DNA of 64,000 nucleotides from Palsa-189 sp963803735. Its GTDB lineage: Bacteria > Acidobacteriota > Terriglobia > Acidiferrales > UBA7541. This document shows positions 56,072-64,000 of this stretch, piece after piece. The position numbers were made by a program, and so were the translations under genes. The notes under the pieces were generated by a model. The model saw only the letters and a program-made list of their open reading frames with translations. It made no database searches and was not told the origin of the DNA. The first letter of the stretch is position 1, and every line of letters starts with the position of its first letter. The stretch covers positions 1 to 64,000 of the forward strand of contig CAWDNV010000022.1 in assembly GCA_963803735.1 (NCBI GenBank). The letters are read 5' to 3'.

Positions 56072-56540
56072 TATGATTTTCTCCTGAGCCAAAGGTAATC
56101 GATACGGTGCCGCCGTTTCTCGACCCAGACTCGTGCATCGGTTTGGTCAGGTCTGAGAGCCGGATGCCCTCCAACGCGTGCTGCAGAGCTTTGCCAATAA
56201 CGCCTGAGTTGTAGCGGACCGTGCAAGACCGCTCCAAGTCGCAACATCCCGGCGTCGTATTGCACTCGGTAAAGCCGATCGGCCCTTCGAAGGCGCCGAT
56301 AATTTCAGCCACCGAAATCTCTCGGGCGGGCCGCGCCAGAGCGTAGCCACCCTTCATCCCTCGATGCGAGGTCACGAGATGGTGGTCCAAAAGTCCCCGG
56401 AGGACCTTCCCAACCGTTGTCAGCGGCAATTCCGTGCCTCCCGCCAATTCGCGGGCCGTATGCAGGGAATCGTCGGGACTGTGGGCGATGTGCGTCATCA
56501 GCACAATCGCGTAATCCGTGAGTTTGTTCAGCCGAAACAT

Positions 56541-57126
56541 CGGTTTTCCTAAGCTCTTTGTCCCTCTGCCGTGCACCCCTGAATCTTGACTAACTTAGTC
56601 TACATTCCATTTTAACTGCCCCGGCGAAATCGTCAAGCCACAAATGAAGGGAAATCTAAAAGAAATCGCTATTCTGAACTACGGGGCAACCGGCCAGTAC
56701 AGTCTATGACTCACAGTCTCAAAGCAAGGACATATTAGATTGTTACTCCGCGAAAAAGTAACAAAAACATTTTCGCCTTCGGTCCGTCTAATTCAATGGT
56801 ACACCCGGTAGAAATGCGCAACCATAAGTCAGGGTGGCGCGTTATATAATGCAGGGAGGAAGTTGCTGGTCCGCTCGTCACGGTCTGCGCCTCAAGCGAT
56901 AGGCGCTCCGGAAGATAATGTTTCTTTGCGGCAATAAATGGCATCTAAAATACATGAGTGGCGGGGCCGCGCGCGTTTCCTGTAGGATTGGCCTGAGAAT
57001 GCGGCCTGCGCAGGGCGGCGCGATTAACGCAGCTTCTACCAACAACATCGAAATTTACGTCACACATCAACCCTGGTTCGCAGCCAGGGACGGTTCAGTT
57101 CATCAAGTGGCAGGAGGCCATTGATT
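56541..57126. other. Intergenic region between the suf operon and the DegP gene
   Basis: About 590 bp between divergent transcripts, including the suf promoter side with its palindrome and the upstream region of the HtrA/DegP gene. Small frames on both strands (56735-56944, 56918-57124) have no support. No other repeat or RNA is recognised. Confidence 0.4.
56588..56600. promoter_or_regulatory. Candidate operator of the Rrf2 SUF regulator
   Basis: GACTAACTTAGTC is a perfect 6-1-6 palindrome, extended on one side to TTGACTAACTTAGTC. It lies 48-60 bp upstream of the regulator start, where an Rrf2 protein would bind to control its own operon. The promoter elements themselves are not clearly readable. 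Confidence 0.6.
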
Positions 57127-58653
57127 ATGAACACACGATTTCTGCAGATTCGACGCTCCATAGCGCTGGTCTCCCTGGCCGCGGCTGTTGTTATCGGCGG
57201 CGCGCTGGCCTGGGTGGCCGGCTCGGGCGGTCACACCGTGCTCGGCGCCGGCAGTCCGGTAACGTTGCGCATCGCGGGGAGTTCACCGGCGGGTCCGGTG
57301 AATCTCAACGAAGGATTTTCAGCGGTGGTCGAGCCACTGCTTCCCGCAGTGGTGAACATATCGACTTCCAAGGTCGTAAAGTCGTCCCAGCGTGGTGAGA
57401 ATCCGTTTTCGAACGATCCCTTCTTCCGCCAATTCTTCGGAAATCCATTTGGTGGTGAGGGAGATGAGCAGCAGCCGCGGGAACAGCGCGAGCACAGCCT
57501 GGGATCGGGCGTAATCGTCAATCCCGACGGCTACATCCTGACGAATAATCACGTGGTGGACGGCGCGAGCGATGTGCAGGTTACGCTGAGCGATAAGCGC
57601 CAGCTGAAGGCGAAAGTCGTCGGCACGGACCCCCGCACGGATATCGCAGTATTGAAGATCCCCACTTCCAATCTGGCGACCGTAACTCTCGGAGACTCGA
57701 CCAAGGCCAAGGTGGGCGATATCGTGCTTGCGATTGGCGATCCTTTCGGTATTGGCGAAACCGTGACCATGGGAATCGTCAGCGCCAAAGGACGCAGAGA
57801 CCTGCGGCTGGAAGGCCCCGAGGGATATGAGGACTTCATTCAGACCGACGCTTCGATCAATCCCGGGAACTCCGGAGGGGCGCTGGTCAATACGCGCGGC
57901 GAGCTGATTGGCATCAACACCGCCATCATCAGCAATGGAGGCGGAGGCAATCAGGGAATTGGCTTCGCCGTGCCGGTCAATATGGCGCGCACGGTCATGG
58001 AGCAGATTCTCAAGACCGGCAAGGTTAGCCGGGGATTCCTGGGCGTAAGCATTCAGGAAGTAACGCCGGACCTTGCGAAGGCGTTCAATCTGCCTTCGGC
58101 GGAGGGCGCCCTCGTGGGCGACGTAACACCGGATAGCCCCGGCGCGAAGGCGGGCCTCCAGAAGGGCGACGTCATCACCGCCCTCAACGGGCAGAAGGTT
58201 TCCGATTACCATGATTTGCGGCTGCGTATTTCGCAGACACCGCCTAACACACCGGTGAAGCTTGAGGTTTACCGCAATGGCCAGAAGCAGGAAATGAGCG
58301 CGACGCTGAGTGAATTCCCGGAGAAGGCGCAAACCGCTGCGAATACGCCAGGACAGGGGGAAACCCCGACGCTGGAAGGTGTTCAGGTGGAAAATCTCAC
58401 CTCGGAGATCACACAGCAGTTGAATCTGCCGCCTGGGACGCACGGCGTGATCATCACCCGCGTCGATCCCGACAGCACGGCGGCTGAGACCGGCCTGCAG
58501 CGGGGCGACGTGATCCAGGAAGTTAACCGCAAGGCCATTAACAATGTGGAGCAGTTCCGCGCGGCCGTTCGCGGTGCTTCGAACCAGCCATTACTGCTGC
58601 TCGTGAATCGCGGCGGCAACACGCAATACGTGGTCATCACTCCCAATAAATAA
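57127..58653 (+). CDS. degP: DegP/HtrA (Do-family) periplasmic serine protease
   Basis: 508 residues from ATG 57127, chosen because AGGAGG lies 9-10 bases upstream (a TTG at 57121 is too close to it). Signal anchor at about 12-35. Protease domain with catalytic His (TNNHVVDG), Asp (TDIAVLKI) and Ser (NPGNSGGALV). A FFRQFFGNPFGG loop typical of DegP is present. Two PDZ domains follow (VTPDSPGAKAGLQKGDVITA, and VDPDSTAAETGLQRGDVIQE). It degrades or refolds damaged envelope proteins. Ends at a strong terminator. Confidence 0.93.
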   Translation: MNTRFLQIRRSIALVSLAAAVVIGGALAWVAGSGGHTVLGAGSPVTLRIAGSSPAGPVNLNEGFSAVVEPLLPAVVNISTSKVVKSSQRGENPFSNDPFFRQFFGNPFGGEGDEQQPREQREHSLGSGVIVNPDGYILTNNHVVDGASDVQVTLSDKRQLKAKVVGTDPRTDIAVLKIPTSNLATVTLGDSTKAKVGDIVLAIGDPFGIGETVTMGIVSAKGRRDLRLEGPEGYEDFIQTDASINPGNSGGALVNTRGELIGINTAIISNGGGGNQGIGFAVPVNMARTVMEQILKTGKVSRGFLGVSIQEVTPDLAKAFNLPSAEGALVGDVTPDSPGAKAGLQKGDVITALNGQKVSDYHDLRLRISQTPPNTPVKLEVYRNGQKQEMSATLSEFPEKAQTAANTPGQGETPTLEGVQVENLTSEITQQLNLPPGTHGVIITRVDPDSTAAETGLQRGDVIQEVNRKAINNVEQFRAAVRGASNQPLLLLVNRGGNTQYVVITPNK

Positions 58654-58681
58654 GAACAGCAACGCTCCTTACTGATACGAG

Positions 58682-58714
58682 AAAGGCCCGGCGCTCAATG
58701 GCGCCGGGCCTTTT
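58682..58714. terminator. Intrinsic terminator between convergent genes
   Basis: A perfect GGCCCGGCGC / GCGCCGGGCC stem extended by A/T pairs (AAA/TTT) with a 6-base loop. Followed by TTTTG on the plus strand and preceded by a matching AAA run, so it can serve both degP (+) and serA (-). Confidence 0.9.
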
Positions 58715-58791
58715 GCTTTCTCGAGATAGTCTGTCCGCGGTTTTTCGCTTCGCTCCGATTGACAGGGGAAGCGATTTCCTTGGCAAGCCAT

Positions 58792-60414
58792 TCAGCCTGC
58801 CGCGGAAGTGACAGCAGGAGCCGCGAGCGGCAGGCGCACAATGCGAGCCTCCATTACGTTTGGAATCGAGCGGAGCAGGGGCAGAATCGATTCAGAGACT
58901 TCGCCATCGAGCTGCACAATCGCCAATGCTTCGGCGCCGAGGCTGGCCTCGCGCCTTCCGAGAGCGAATGAGGCAATGTTCAGGCCCTGGCTGCCGAGTA
59001 AGGTGCCCACCTGCCCGATCACGCCGGGAACGTCGCGGTTGGTCATCACCAGGAGATTTCCTTCGAGCGGAGCTTCACAGGCGATGCCGTTGATTTGCAA
59101 CACGCGGGGTGTGGTGCCGTAAAGAATCGTTCCGAGGGCGGAGAATTCCCGCCGCTTTCCGTCGGCCGCCGAGTACGCGGCGATCTCCAGCACGTCGGCG
59201 ATACCGCGCTCGCGTGGCCGCCGGCCCTCCTCGATTTCCAAGCCGCGTTCCTGAGCGCGCGCTGAGGCGTTTACCAGATTGACGTGCTCGTCAAGCACGG
59301 CATTCAGGACGCCGGCCAAGGCAGCGGTGCGCAAGACGCGAGTGCCCAATTCAACTGGTTCGCCAGCCGCGGCGAGGCGCAGCCGCCGCGCGGGAAAGGG
59401 TGCGGCTTGGGCCACGAGCGAAGCCATGCGCTCGGCGAGGTCGAGATACGGACGAAGCCGGCGATATTGTTCAGGCGGAATTGGCGGCAAATTCACCGAG
59501 TTACGCATGGTGCCGTCCTGCAGGTATTCGCGCACCTGTTGGGCGATTTGCACGCCGACTTCTTCCTGCGCCTCGGCCGTGGAGCCGCCCACGTGAGGCG
59601 TGGCAATTACGTTGGCCATCTGAAGCAGCGGCGAATTGCGCGGGGGCTCTTCGGCGAAGACATCCAGCGCGGCCGCGGCAAGGTGCTTGGAACGCAGCGC
59701 CTCGGCCAGGGCCGCTTCGTCGACGAGCTCGCCGCGGGCTGCATTGACCAGGCGCGCGCCCTGCTTCATCTGCTTTAGCGTATCCGCATTGATCATGCGC
59801 TCGGTGGCCGGCGAGAGTGCGGTGTGAAGCGAGACGTAGTCAGATTGCGGGAGAAGCTCCGCTAAAGGCGCCAGCTCGGCGCCCCATTCGGCGGCGCGTT
59901 CGACGCTGACGTAAGGATCGTACGCGATCACGCGCATCTCGAGCGCGCGCGCGCGACGCGCTACTTCCGCGCCAACGCGGCCGAGGCCGATGAGTCCGAG
60001 CGTTTTGCCGCGAAGTTCAACGCCGGCGGAGCCGGACTTTTCCCATTTGCCGGCGTGCATGCTGGCGTTCAGTTGTGGGATCGAGCGCGCCATCGACAGC
60101 ATCAAGGCCAAGGCATGCTCCGCTACGCTCGGTGCGTTGCCTCCCGGAGTATTCATTACGAGAATGCCGCGGCGCGTGGCTGCATCCAGATCGATATTGT
60201 CTACGCCGACGCCGGCGCGTCCGATGACGCGCAGTTGGCGCGCGTGATTCAGCAGTTCGTCGGTTACGCGGGTGGCACTGCGCACGACGAGCGCATCGGC
60301 GTCAGCCAATTCGCTTGCGAGCGAAGCCGCAGCCGGCTGCAGCACCTGCCAGCCCGGGCCGGCCAGCAATTTGACGCCGTGTTCGCTAATGCGATCAGCA
60401 ATAATAATTTTCAT
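58792..60414 (-). CDS. serA: D-3-phosphoglycerate dehydrogenase (long type)
   Basis: 540 residues, the long form with an intervening domain and a C-terminal ACT domain. NAD-binding (TLGLIGLGRVGAEVARRARA), catalytic Arg (VNAARGELVDEAAL), Glu and His (ATPHVGGSTAEAQEEVG). ACT domain at about 465-537 (LLVMTNRDVPGVIGQVGTLL, then NIASFALGRREASLGAEAL), which usually binds serine. First step of serine synthesis in the cytoplasm. Starts divergently from the YqeY gene. Confidence 0.95.
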   Translation of the reverse strand: MKIIIADRISEHGVKLLAGPGWQVLQPAAASLASELADADALVVRSATRVTDELLNHARQLRVIGRAGVGVDNIDLDAATRRGILVMNTPGGNAPSVAEHALALMLSMARSIPQLNASMHAGKWEKSGSAGVELRGKTLGLIGLGRVGAEVARRARALEMRVIAYDPYVSVERAAEWGAELAPLAELLPQSDYVSLHTALSPATERMINADTLKQMKQGARLVNAARGELVDEAALAEALRSKHLAAAALDVFAEEPPRNSPLLQMANVIATPHVGGSTAEAQEEVGVQIAQQVREYLQDGTMRNSVNLPPIPPEQYRRLRPYLDLAERMASLVAQAAPFPARRLRLAAAGEPVELGTRVLRTAALAGVLNAVLDEHVNLVNASARAQERGLEIEEGRRPRERGIADVLEIAAYSAADGKRREFSALGTILYGTTPRVLQINGIACEAPLEGNLLVMTNRDVPGVIGQVGTLLGSQGLNIASFALGRREASLGAEALAIVQLDGEVSESILPLLRSIPNVMEARIVRLPLAAPAVTSAAG

Positions 60415-60503
60415 GGGTCAAAAGCCTATCGGCCACGCCCTCTGCTGTCAAACTCATGTGTTATAGTTTGCGGTCGCGGCAAGGGCTGGCGACACAAAAT
60501 TAG

Positions 60504-60956
60504 ATGGCATTCATCGATCGTATTCAAAAAGATCTCACCCAAGCGATGAAATTGAAGGACGAGCTGCGGCTAAGCGTCCTGCGCATGGTGAAGACCGCGC
60601 TGAAAAACAAGGAAATCGAGAAGATCCGCCCGCTCGATGACGCCGAGTCGCTTCAGGTTTTGCAGACTTTGGTGAAGCAGCGCAAAGAGTCTGTGGAGCA
60701 GTTTTCGAAGGGCGGCCGCAAGGATCTGGCGGACAAAGAGACCCGAGAAATCGCCATCATTGAAACTTATCTGCCCGCGGGCGCAAACGAAGCAGACATG
60801 GATCAAGCCATCGAAGCGGCCATCGCCGAGACCTCCGCTAATTCACCCAAGCAAATGGGTGCCGTGATCAAGGCGGCGCGAGCGCGCCTCGAAGGCAAAA
60901 CGGTTGATGGCAAGGCCCTTTCCGACCGCGTGCGCGAGCGACTTTCCCGCACGTAG
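60504..60956 (+). CDS. GatB/YqeY-domain protein
   Basis: 150 residues. The YqeY pattern is clear: RIQKDLTQAMKLKDELRLSV, RMVKTALKNKEIEK, QTLVKQRKESVEQFSKGGR, and MGAVIKAARARLEGKTVDGK. Family members are small proteins related to the tRNA-binding tail of GatB; their role in translation is not settled. Divergent from serA with an 89-bp spacer. Confidence 0.93.
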   Translation: MAFIDRIQKDLTQAMKLKDELRLSVLRMVKTALKNKEIEKIRPLDDAESLQVLQTLVKQRKESVEQFSKGGRKDLADKETREIAIIETYLPAGANEADMDQAIEAAIAETSANSPKQMGAVIKAARARLEGKTVDGKALSDRVRERLSRT

Positions 60957-60986
60957 CATTGCGTCGCCTCCCACGACGGCGCAATC

Positions 60987-61018
60987 GATTTTGCGTCGCT
61001 CCTCCGAATGACAGGCTG
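60987..61018. repeat. Dispersed repeat, copy 2
   Basis: GCGTCGCTCCTCCGAATGAC core followed by AGGCTG, related to 7306-7342 and 61719-61750. It lies between the YqeY gene and the next gene. Confidence 0.5.
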
Positions 61019-61071
61019 TGCCCTCTAGTCGTTGACTTCGCCTTCGGCGATTCCTGAGCTACGATTCAGCT

Positions 61072-61689
61072 ATGCCGCTGCCCGAGGCGATTCCCGTCCG
61101 CTACACGGAAGAAGAAGCGGGCTACGTCAGCTTTCGCCCCGTCGTGCGGCAGAGCTTTCGGCCCGACCAGCTTCTCGATATGGTGCTGAGCGTCACGGGA
61201 AAGGACGCCGCGCGGATCAAGCAGATTCTTCGCTCAGGCACGGTGGTTTTTCATTTTTACCGCTATTGGTGGACAGGCTTCGATATCGACGCTACGGAAT
61301 TGAATGGCCTGCTGGCCCGTTTTCCAGATCCCGATCCGTCGCGCGAATTTCGCAGCGGGGAGTGCACGACGATCGCGATCGAATCCGGAGCTACGCCTCC
61401 ACGGCCCGCGATCGAAATCGCAAAGCAGGCAATCTCGCGCTCGGGGCTATTTCGCCGCCAAAGTTTTTGGGATGCATTGCTCGCGGAGGTTGCCTTGAGC
61501 CCCGTCGCCTATCAGGGATATTCCTTCGCACACCACGCCGATCTTTACGGGCTGGAACTAACTGCGGAATCCCGTGCCCGGCTCACATCTGCCGCGGCGT
61601 CGCTCGCTCCGCGAGCCATGCGCAAAGAGCTGCAAGCCGTCGGCCAGGCTGCGCGAATCGTTTTCATTTGCCCTCGTGCGAGCGCGTAA
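61072..61689 (+). CDS. Protein of unknown function
   Basis: 205 residues. I do not recognise the family. It has no signal peptide or membrane segment. The N-terminal half (YVSFRPVVRQSFRPDQLLDM, then KDAARIKQILRSGTVVFHFY) looks like a folded alpha/beta domain; the C-terminal half has an FAHHADLYGLELTAESRARL segment. Codon use looks like that of its neighbours. The frame is uninterrupted, and it lies between the two dispersed repeat copies. Confidence 0.65.
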   Translation: MPLPEAIPVRYTEEEAGYVSFRPVVRQSFRPDQLLDMVLSVTGKDAARIKQILRSGTVVFHFYRYWWTGFDIDATELNGLLARFPDPDPSREFRSGECTTIAIESGATPPRPAIEIAKQAISRSGLFRRQSFWDALLAEVALSPVAYQGYSFAHHADLYGLELTAESRARLTSAAASLAPRAMRKELQAVGQAARIVFICPRASA

Positions 61690-61718
61690 GATTACACAGC
61701 TTATTCATGCTAAAAGCA

Positions 61719-61750
61719 GATCCCTCCTCGCTCCGCTCGTCGTGATGACA
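61719..61750. repeat. Dispersed repeat, copy 3
   Basis: A third, diverged copy (CTCCTCGCTCCGCTCGTCGT followed by GATGACA) of the intergenic repeat at 7306 and 60987, here just upstream of the ABC ATPase gene. Confidence 0.4.
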
Positions 61751-61821
61751 ACAATGGGACATGAGCCGTGAAATGGCATGTGACAAGCGGCAATGTTTCG
61801 GTTAACTTCAGTGATTTCGCT

Positions 61822-62610
61822 ATGACCTCAGATCGCGGCACTTTCGTTGACCTGGAACACGCTTCTGTCGCTCGCGGGGAGAAAGTTGTGCTTCGCGATA
61901 TCTCTCTGCAAATCGCGAGTGGCGAACACATCGCAATCCTCGGCCCTAACGGCTGCGGCAAGTCCACCCTGATCAAAACGATGACCTGCGAATGCTATCC
62001 CATCGCCGGCGAAGGAGTCCGCGCCCGCATTTTTGGACGCGAGCGCTGGGATGTCTTTGCGCTGCGCAAAAGGCTCGGCGTGGTCGCCGCCGAGTTCCCC
62101 AGCGAACGAACGCTGCATACTAAGGGGCGGGACGCCGTGATTACCGGCTTTTTCTCCAGCTCCACGATTTGGCCTGAACTGCATGTGACTGACGCCATGC
62201 GGGAGCGCGCCGCCGCCGTGCTCGATCAGCTCGAGGCGGGCCATCTTGCAGATAAGCCGGTGGGAGAAATGTCCGCAGGGGAAATGCGCCGCGTGCTGAT
62301 TGGGCGCGCGCTCGTGCACAGTCCGGAGATGCTGCTCATCGACGAGCCCAGCAATGCGCTCGACCTTGCCGCGCAAAGCGAGCTGCGCCAGAGCTTGCGG
62401 CGGCTCGCGCAGCACGGCGTCGGAATCGTACTGATCACGCATCACCTGGCCGATATCCTCCCGGAGATTGATCGCGTGGTAATGCTTCGCGAGGGGCGGA
62501 TCTTTGCCGATGGGCCTAAAACGGAGTTGCTCACTGAAGACCGGCTGCAAAAACTTTTCGGAATGCCTGTGACTGTGGGCTGCCGCGACGGCTTTTATCA
62601 CGTCTGGTAG
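61822..62610 (+). CDS. Stand-alone ABC-type ATPase
   Basis: 262 residues from ATG 61822; an in-frame ATG at 61768 adds 18 residues. Walker A (LGPNGCGKSTLIK), signature (MSAGEMRRVLIGRAL), Walker B (MLLIDEPSNALDL) and switch His (LITHHLADILPEI) are intact. The layout resembles ModF/YlmA-type single-domain ATPases. No permease or binding protein is adjacent, so it may serve a distant transporter or have a non-transport role. Starts 130 bp before the OPT gene. Confidence 0.9.
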   Translation: MTSDRGTFVDLEHASVARGEKVVLRDISLQIASGEHIAILGPNGCGKSTLIKTMTCECYPIAGEGVRARIFGRERWDVFALRKRLGVVAAEFPSERTLHTKGRDAVITGFFSSSTIWPELHVTDAMRERAAAVLDQLEAGHLADKPVGEMSAGEMRRVLIGRALVHSPEMLLIDEPSNALDLAAQSELRQSLRRLAQHGVGIVLITHHLADILPEIDRVVMLREGRIFADGPKTELLTEDRLQKLFGMPVTVGCRDGFYHVW

Positions 62611-62741
62611 CAACTTTCTTGCTAGCGCGCGAGAAACGCGGACGCCAATCTTCTACTTCACACACCGATTTTAGGTGATAATGCGCGGCGGCGGTGGCCG
62701 CAGTTCACGGCGAAACACTTCGTCGGCCATTGAGGTGACGC

Positions 62742-64000
62742 TTGGCGACAAAAACATGGAGCTCGACGGCACCTCCTGAAGAGTTTCAACCCTACATCGA
62801 TTCGGAAGCAGGCGTTCCCGAATTTACTTTGCGCGCCATCCTGGCCGGCGTCGTCGCGGGCCTTTTTTTCGGCGCCGTCACAGTCTACGTGGGCTTGCGC
62901 GCCGGGCTTACGGTCTCTGCGTCCATTCCCATCGCGGTGCTGTCGATCAGCATCCTGCGAGCCTTCGGCAAGGTCACCATCCTCGAAAACAACATCGTTC
63001 AAACCACCGGTTCAGCAGGCGAATCGATTGCCGGCGGCGTCATCTTCACGTTGCCGGCGCTTATTTTTCTGGGGTTTCCGCTGGAATACTGGGGCGTTTT
63101 TTTTCTGGCGCTGATCGGCGGATGGCTGGGCGTGCTCTTCATGATTCCTCTGCGCCGCCAGCTGATCGTCAAAGAGCATGGCAATCTGCTCTACCCGGAA
63201 GGTACGGCTTGCGCCGACGTGCTGGTCGCGGGTGATCGCGGAGGTTCGTTCGCCAGCCGCGTTTTTTGGGGACTGGGGCTTGGCGGGCTGTACTCCGTGC
63301 TGATGAATACGATTGGCGCTTGGCGCGATACGCCGATGTACAACCCCAAGTGGCTGCCGGGCGCGTCCTTCCGCGCGAATATCACGCCGGAATATCTCGG
63401 CGTCGGCTACATCATCGGCCCGCGCATCGCGGGCATTCTCCTTTCCGGCGGTGTTTTTTCCTGGCTAGTGCTGATGCCGGCGATTCGCTTCTTTGGCTCG
63501 CTTGCGCCGAACCAAGCGCTGTATCCCAGCACAATCCCCATTCCGCAAATGACCTCCGACCAGCTTTGGGCCAGTTATATTCGTCCGATGGGCGCGGGCG
63601 CTGTGGCTGCGGCGGGAGTTATTACTCTGGCGAAAACGATGCCGACGATTTGGTCGGCGCTCACGACGGGGCTAAAAGAGATGAAGGCTACCCGGGAAGG
63701 ACAGGGGCGGGTGGCCAGCCGCATCGAACACGATCTGCCGATGAAGTTCGTGGTTGTGGGTGCTGCTGCAGTAGCGGTCATGATTTGGGCCCTGCTTACG
63801 TTCCGACCCATTCCTGGTGCGAAGACGGGCTTTTTTGCTAATTTACTCGCGGCCATTTTTGTTCTTGTTTTCGGATTTTTGTTCACCACGGTCTCTTCGC
63901 GTATCACTGGGCTGATCGGCACATCGTCGAATCCGATCAGCGGCATGGCCATCGCCACGCTGATGGCTACCTGCGCGATTTTTCTGGTGGCTGGCTGGAC
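62742..64000 (+). CDS. OPT-family oligopeptide transporter, 5' part
   Basis: The start is taken as TTG 62742, directly after an in-frame stop at 62736-62738, with GAGGTGA upstream; no in-frame ATG fits better. 419 codons are visible, open to the window edge. Many membrane segments. Family pattern: FTLRAILAGVVAGLFFGAVT, VYVGLRAGLTVSASIPIAVL, NNIVQTTGSAGESIAGGVIF, and LLYPEGTACADVLVAGD, all typical of the OPT/YSL group. It likely imports peptides or metal-siderophore complexes driven by protons. Truncated at 64000 by the window. Confidence 0.9.
   Translation, partial: MATKTWSSTAPPEEFQPYIDSEAGVPEFTLRAILAGVVAGLFFGAVTVYVGLRAGLTVSASIPIAVLSISILRAFGKVTILENNIVQTTGSAGESIAGGVIFTLPALIFLGFPLEYWGVFFLALIGGWLGVLFMIPLRRQLIVKEHGNLLYPEGTACADVLVAGDRGGSFASRVFWGLGLGGLYSVLMNTIGAWRDTPMYNPKWLPGASFRANITPEYLGVGYIIGPRIAGILLSGGVFSWLVLMPAIRFFGSLAPNQALYPSTIPIPQMTSDQLWASYIRPMGAGAVAAAGVITLAKTMPTIWSALTTGLKEMKATREGQGRVASRIEHDLPMKFVVVGAAAVAVMIWALLTFRPIPGAKTGFFANLLAAIFVLVFGFLFTTVSSRITGLIGTSSNPISGMAIATLMATCAIFLVAGW

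Noticed and set aside
56735..57124. Small frames between the suf operon and degP
   Set aside because: No ribosome sites or family pattern; treated as intergenic.
57319..58443. Minus-strand frame opposite degP
   Set aside because: No family pattern; the protease triad and PDZ domains are on the other strand.

Overview
The window looks like chromosomal DNA of a heterotrophic, probably soil-dwelling Acidobacteriota member. This is an inference from gene content (many exported beta-propeller and c-type heme proteins, a SUF operon with SufT and an Rrf2 regulator, Tat-exported metabolic enzymes, GT87/GtrA sugar enzymes); no rRNA or marker phylogeny is available here. GTG and TTG starts are frequent, and genes sit in short unidirectional runs on both strands. 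Four places (about 345, 2769, 12731 and 13215) look like single-base frameshifts, so either sequencing or assembly indels or real gene decay is present.

Layout. 0.28-4.7 kb (+): exported proteins (TolB-like propeller, mono-heme protein, frameshifted YVTN propeller, amidohydrolase). 4.8-11.4 kb (-): small secreted protein, proteasome-like Ntn hydrolase, then a tricarballylate-type cluster: Tat-exported MmgE/PrpD, TcuA flavoprotein, TcuB Fe-S membrane protein, TcuC-like MHS symporter. 11.6-16.9 kb: a methyltransferase (+), then on - a cell-wall amino-sugar recycling group: AmpG permease, PilZ protein, AmgK-like kinase fused to a RapZ C-terminal domain, MurU-like nucleotidyltransferase, plus DUF3175. 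17.3-21.2 kb (-): Ser/Thr kinase, PP2C phosphatase and FHA protein. 21.5-25.2 kb (+): UlaG-like metallohydrolase, tRNA-Met(CAT), and a Tat-exported ThDP enzyme followed at once by a diheme cytochrome c. 25.4-31.3 kb: degenerate response regulator, ferritin-like protein, a second Tat-exported MmgE/PrpD whose stop codon was hit by an insertion sequence with a 16-bp target duplication, and an MFS transporter once adjacent to it. 31.6-44 kb: glycine-rich secreted protein, two large exported proteins combining a carboxypeptidase-regulatory domain, one heme motif and a propeller, pseudo-receiver-PilZ protein, GT87 and GT2-GtrA enzymes, HbpS/GlcG heme-binding protein, NarL-type regulator, cytochrome P460. 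44.2-50 kb: ECF sigma factor, M29 aminopeptidase, HtrA protease, SMP-30 lactonase, unknown exported protein. 50.1-56.6 kb (-): complete rrf2-sufB-C-D-S-U-T operon with a palindrome upstream. 57.1-64 kb: second HtrA/DegP, SerA, YqeY, unknown protein, ABC ATPase, and the 5' part of an OPT-family transporter cut by the window end.

How it fits together. The recurring theme is metabolism and electron transfer outside the cytoplasm. Three enzymes of families that are normally cytosolic (two MmgE/PrpD, one ThDP enzyme) carry twin-arginine signals, and the ThDP enzyme is coupled to a diheme cytochrome c. Several other genes encode secreted heme or propeller proteins. These, together with the AmgK-RapZ fusion and the insertion at a stop codon, are the most interesting parts of the window.
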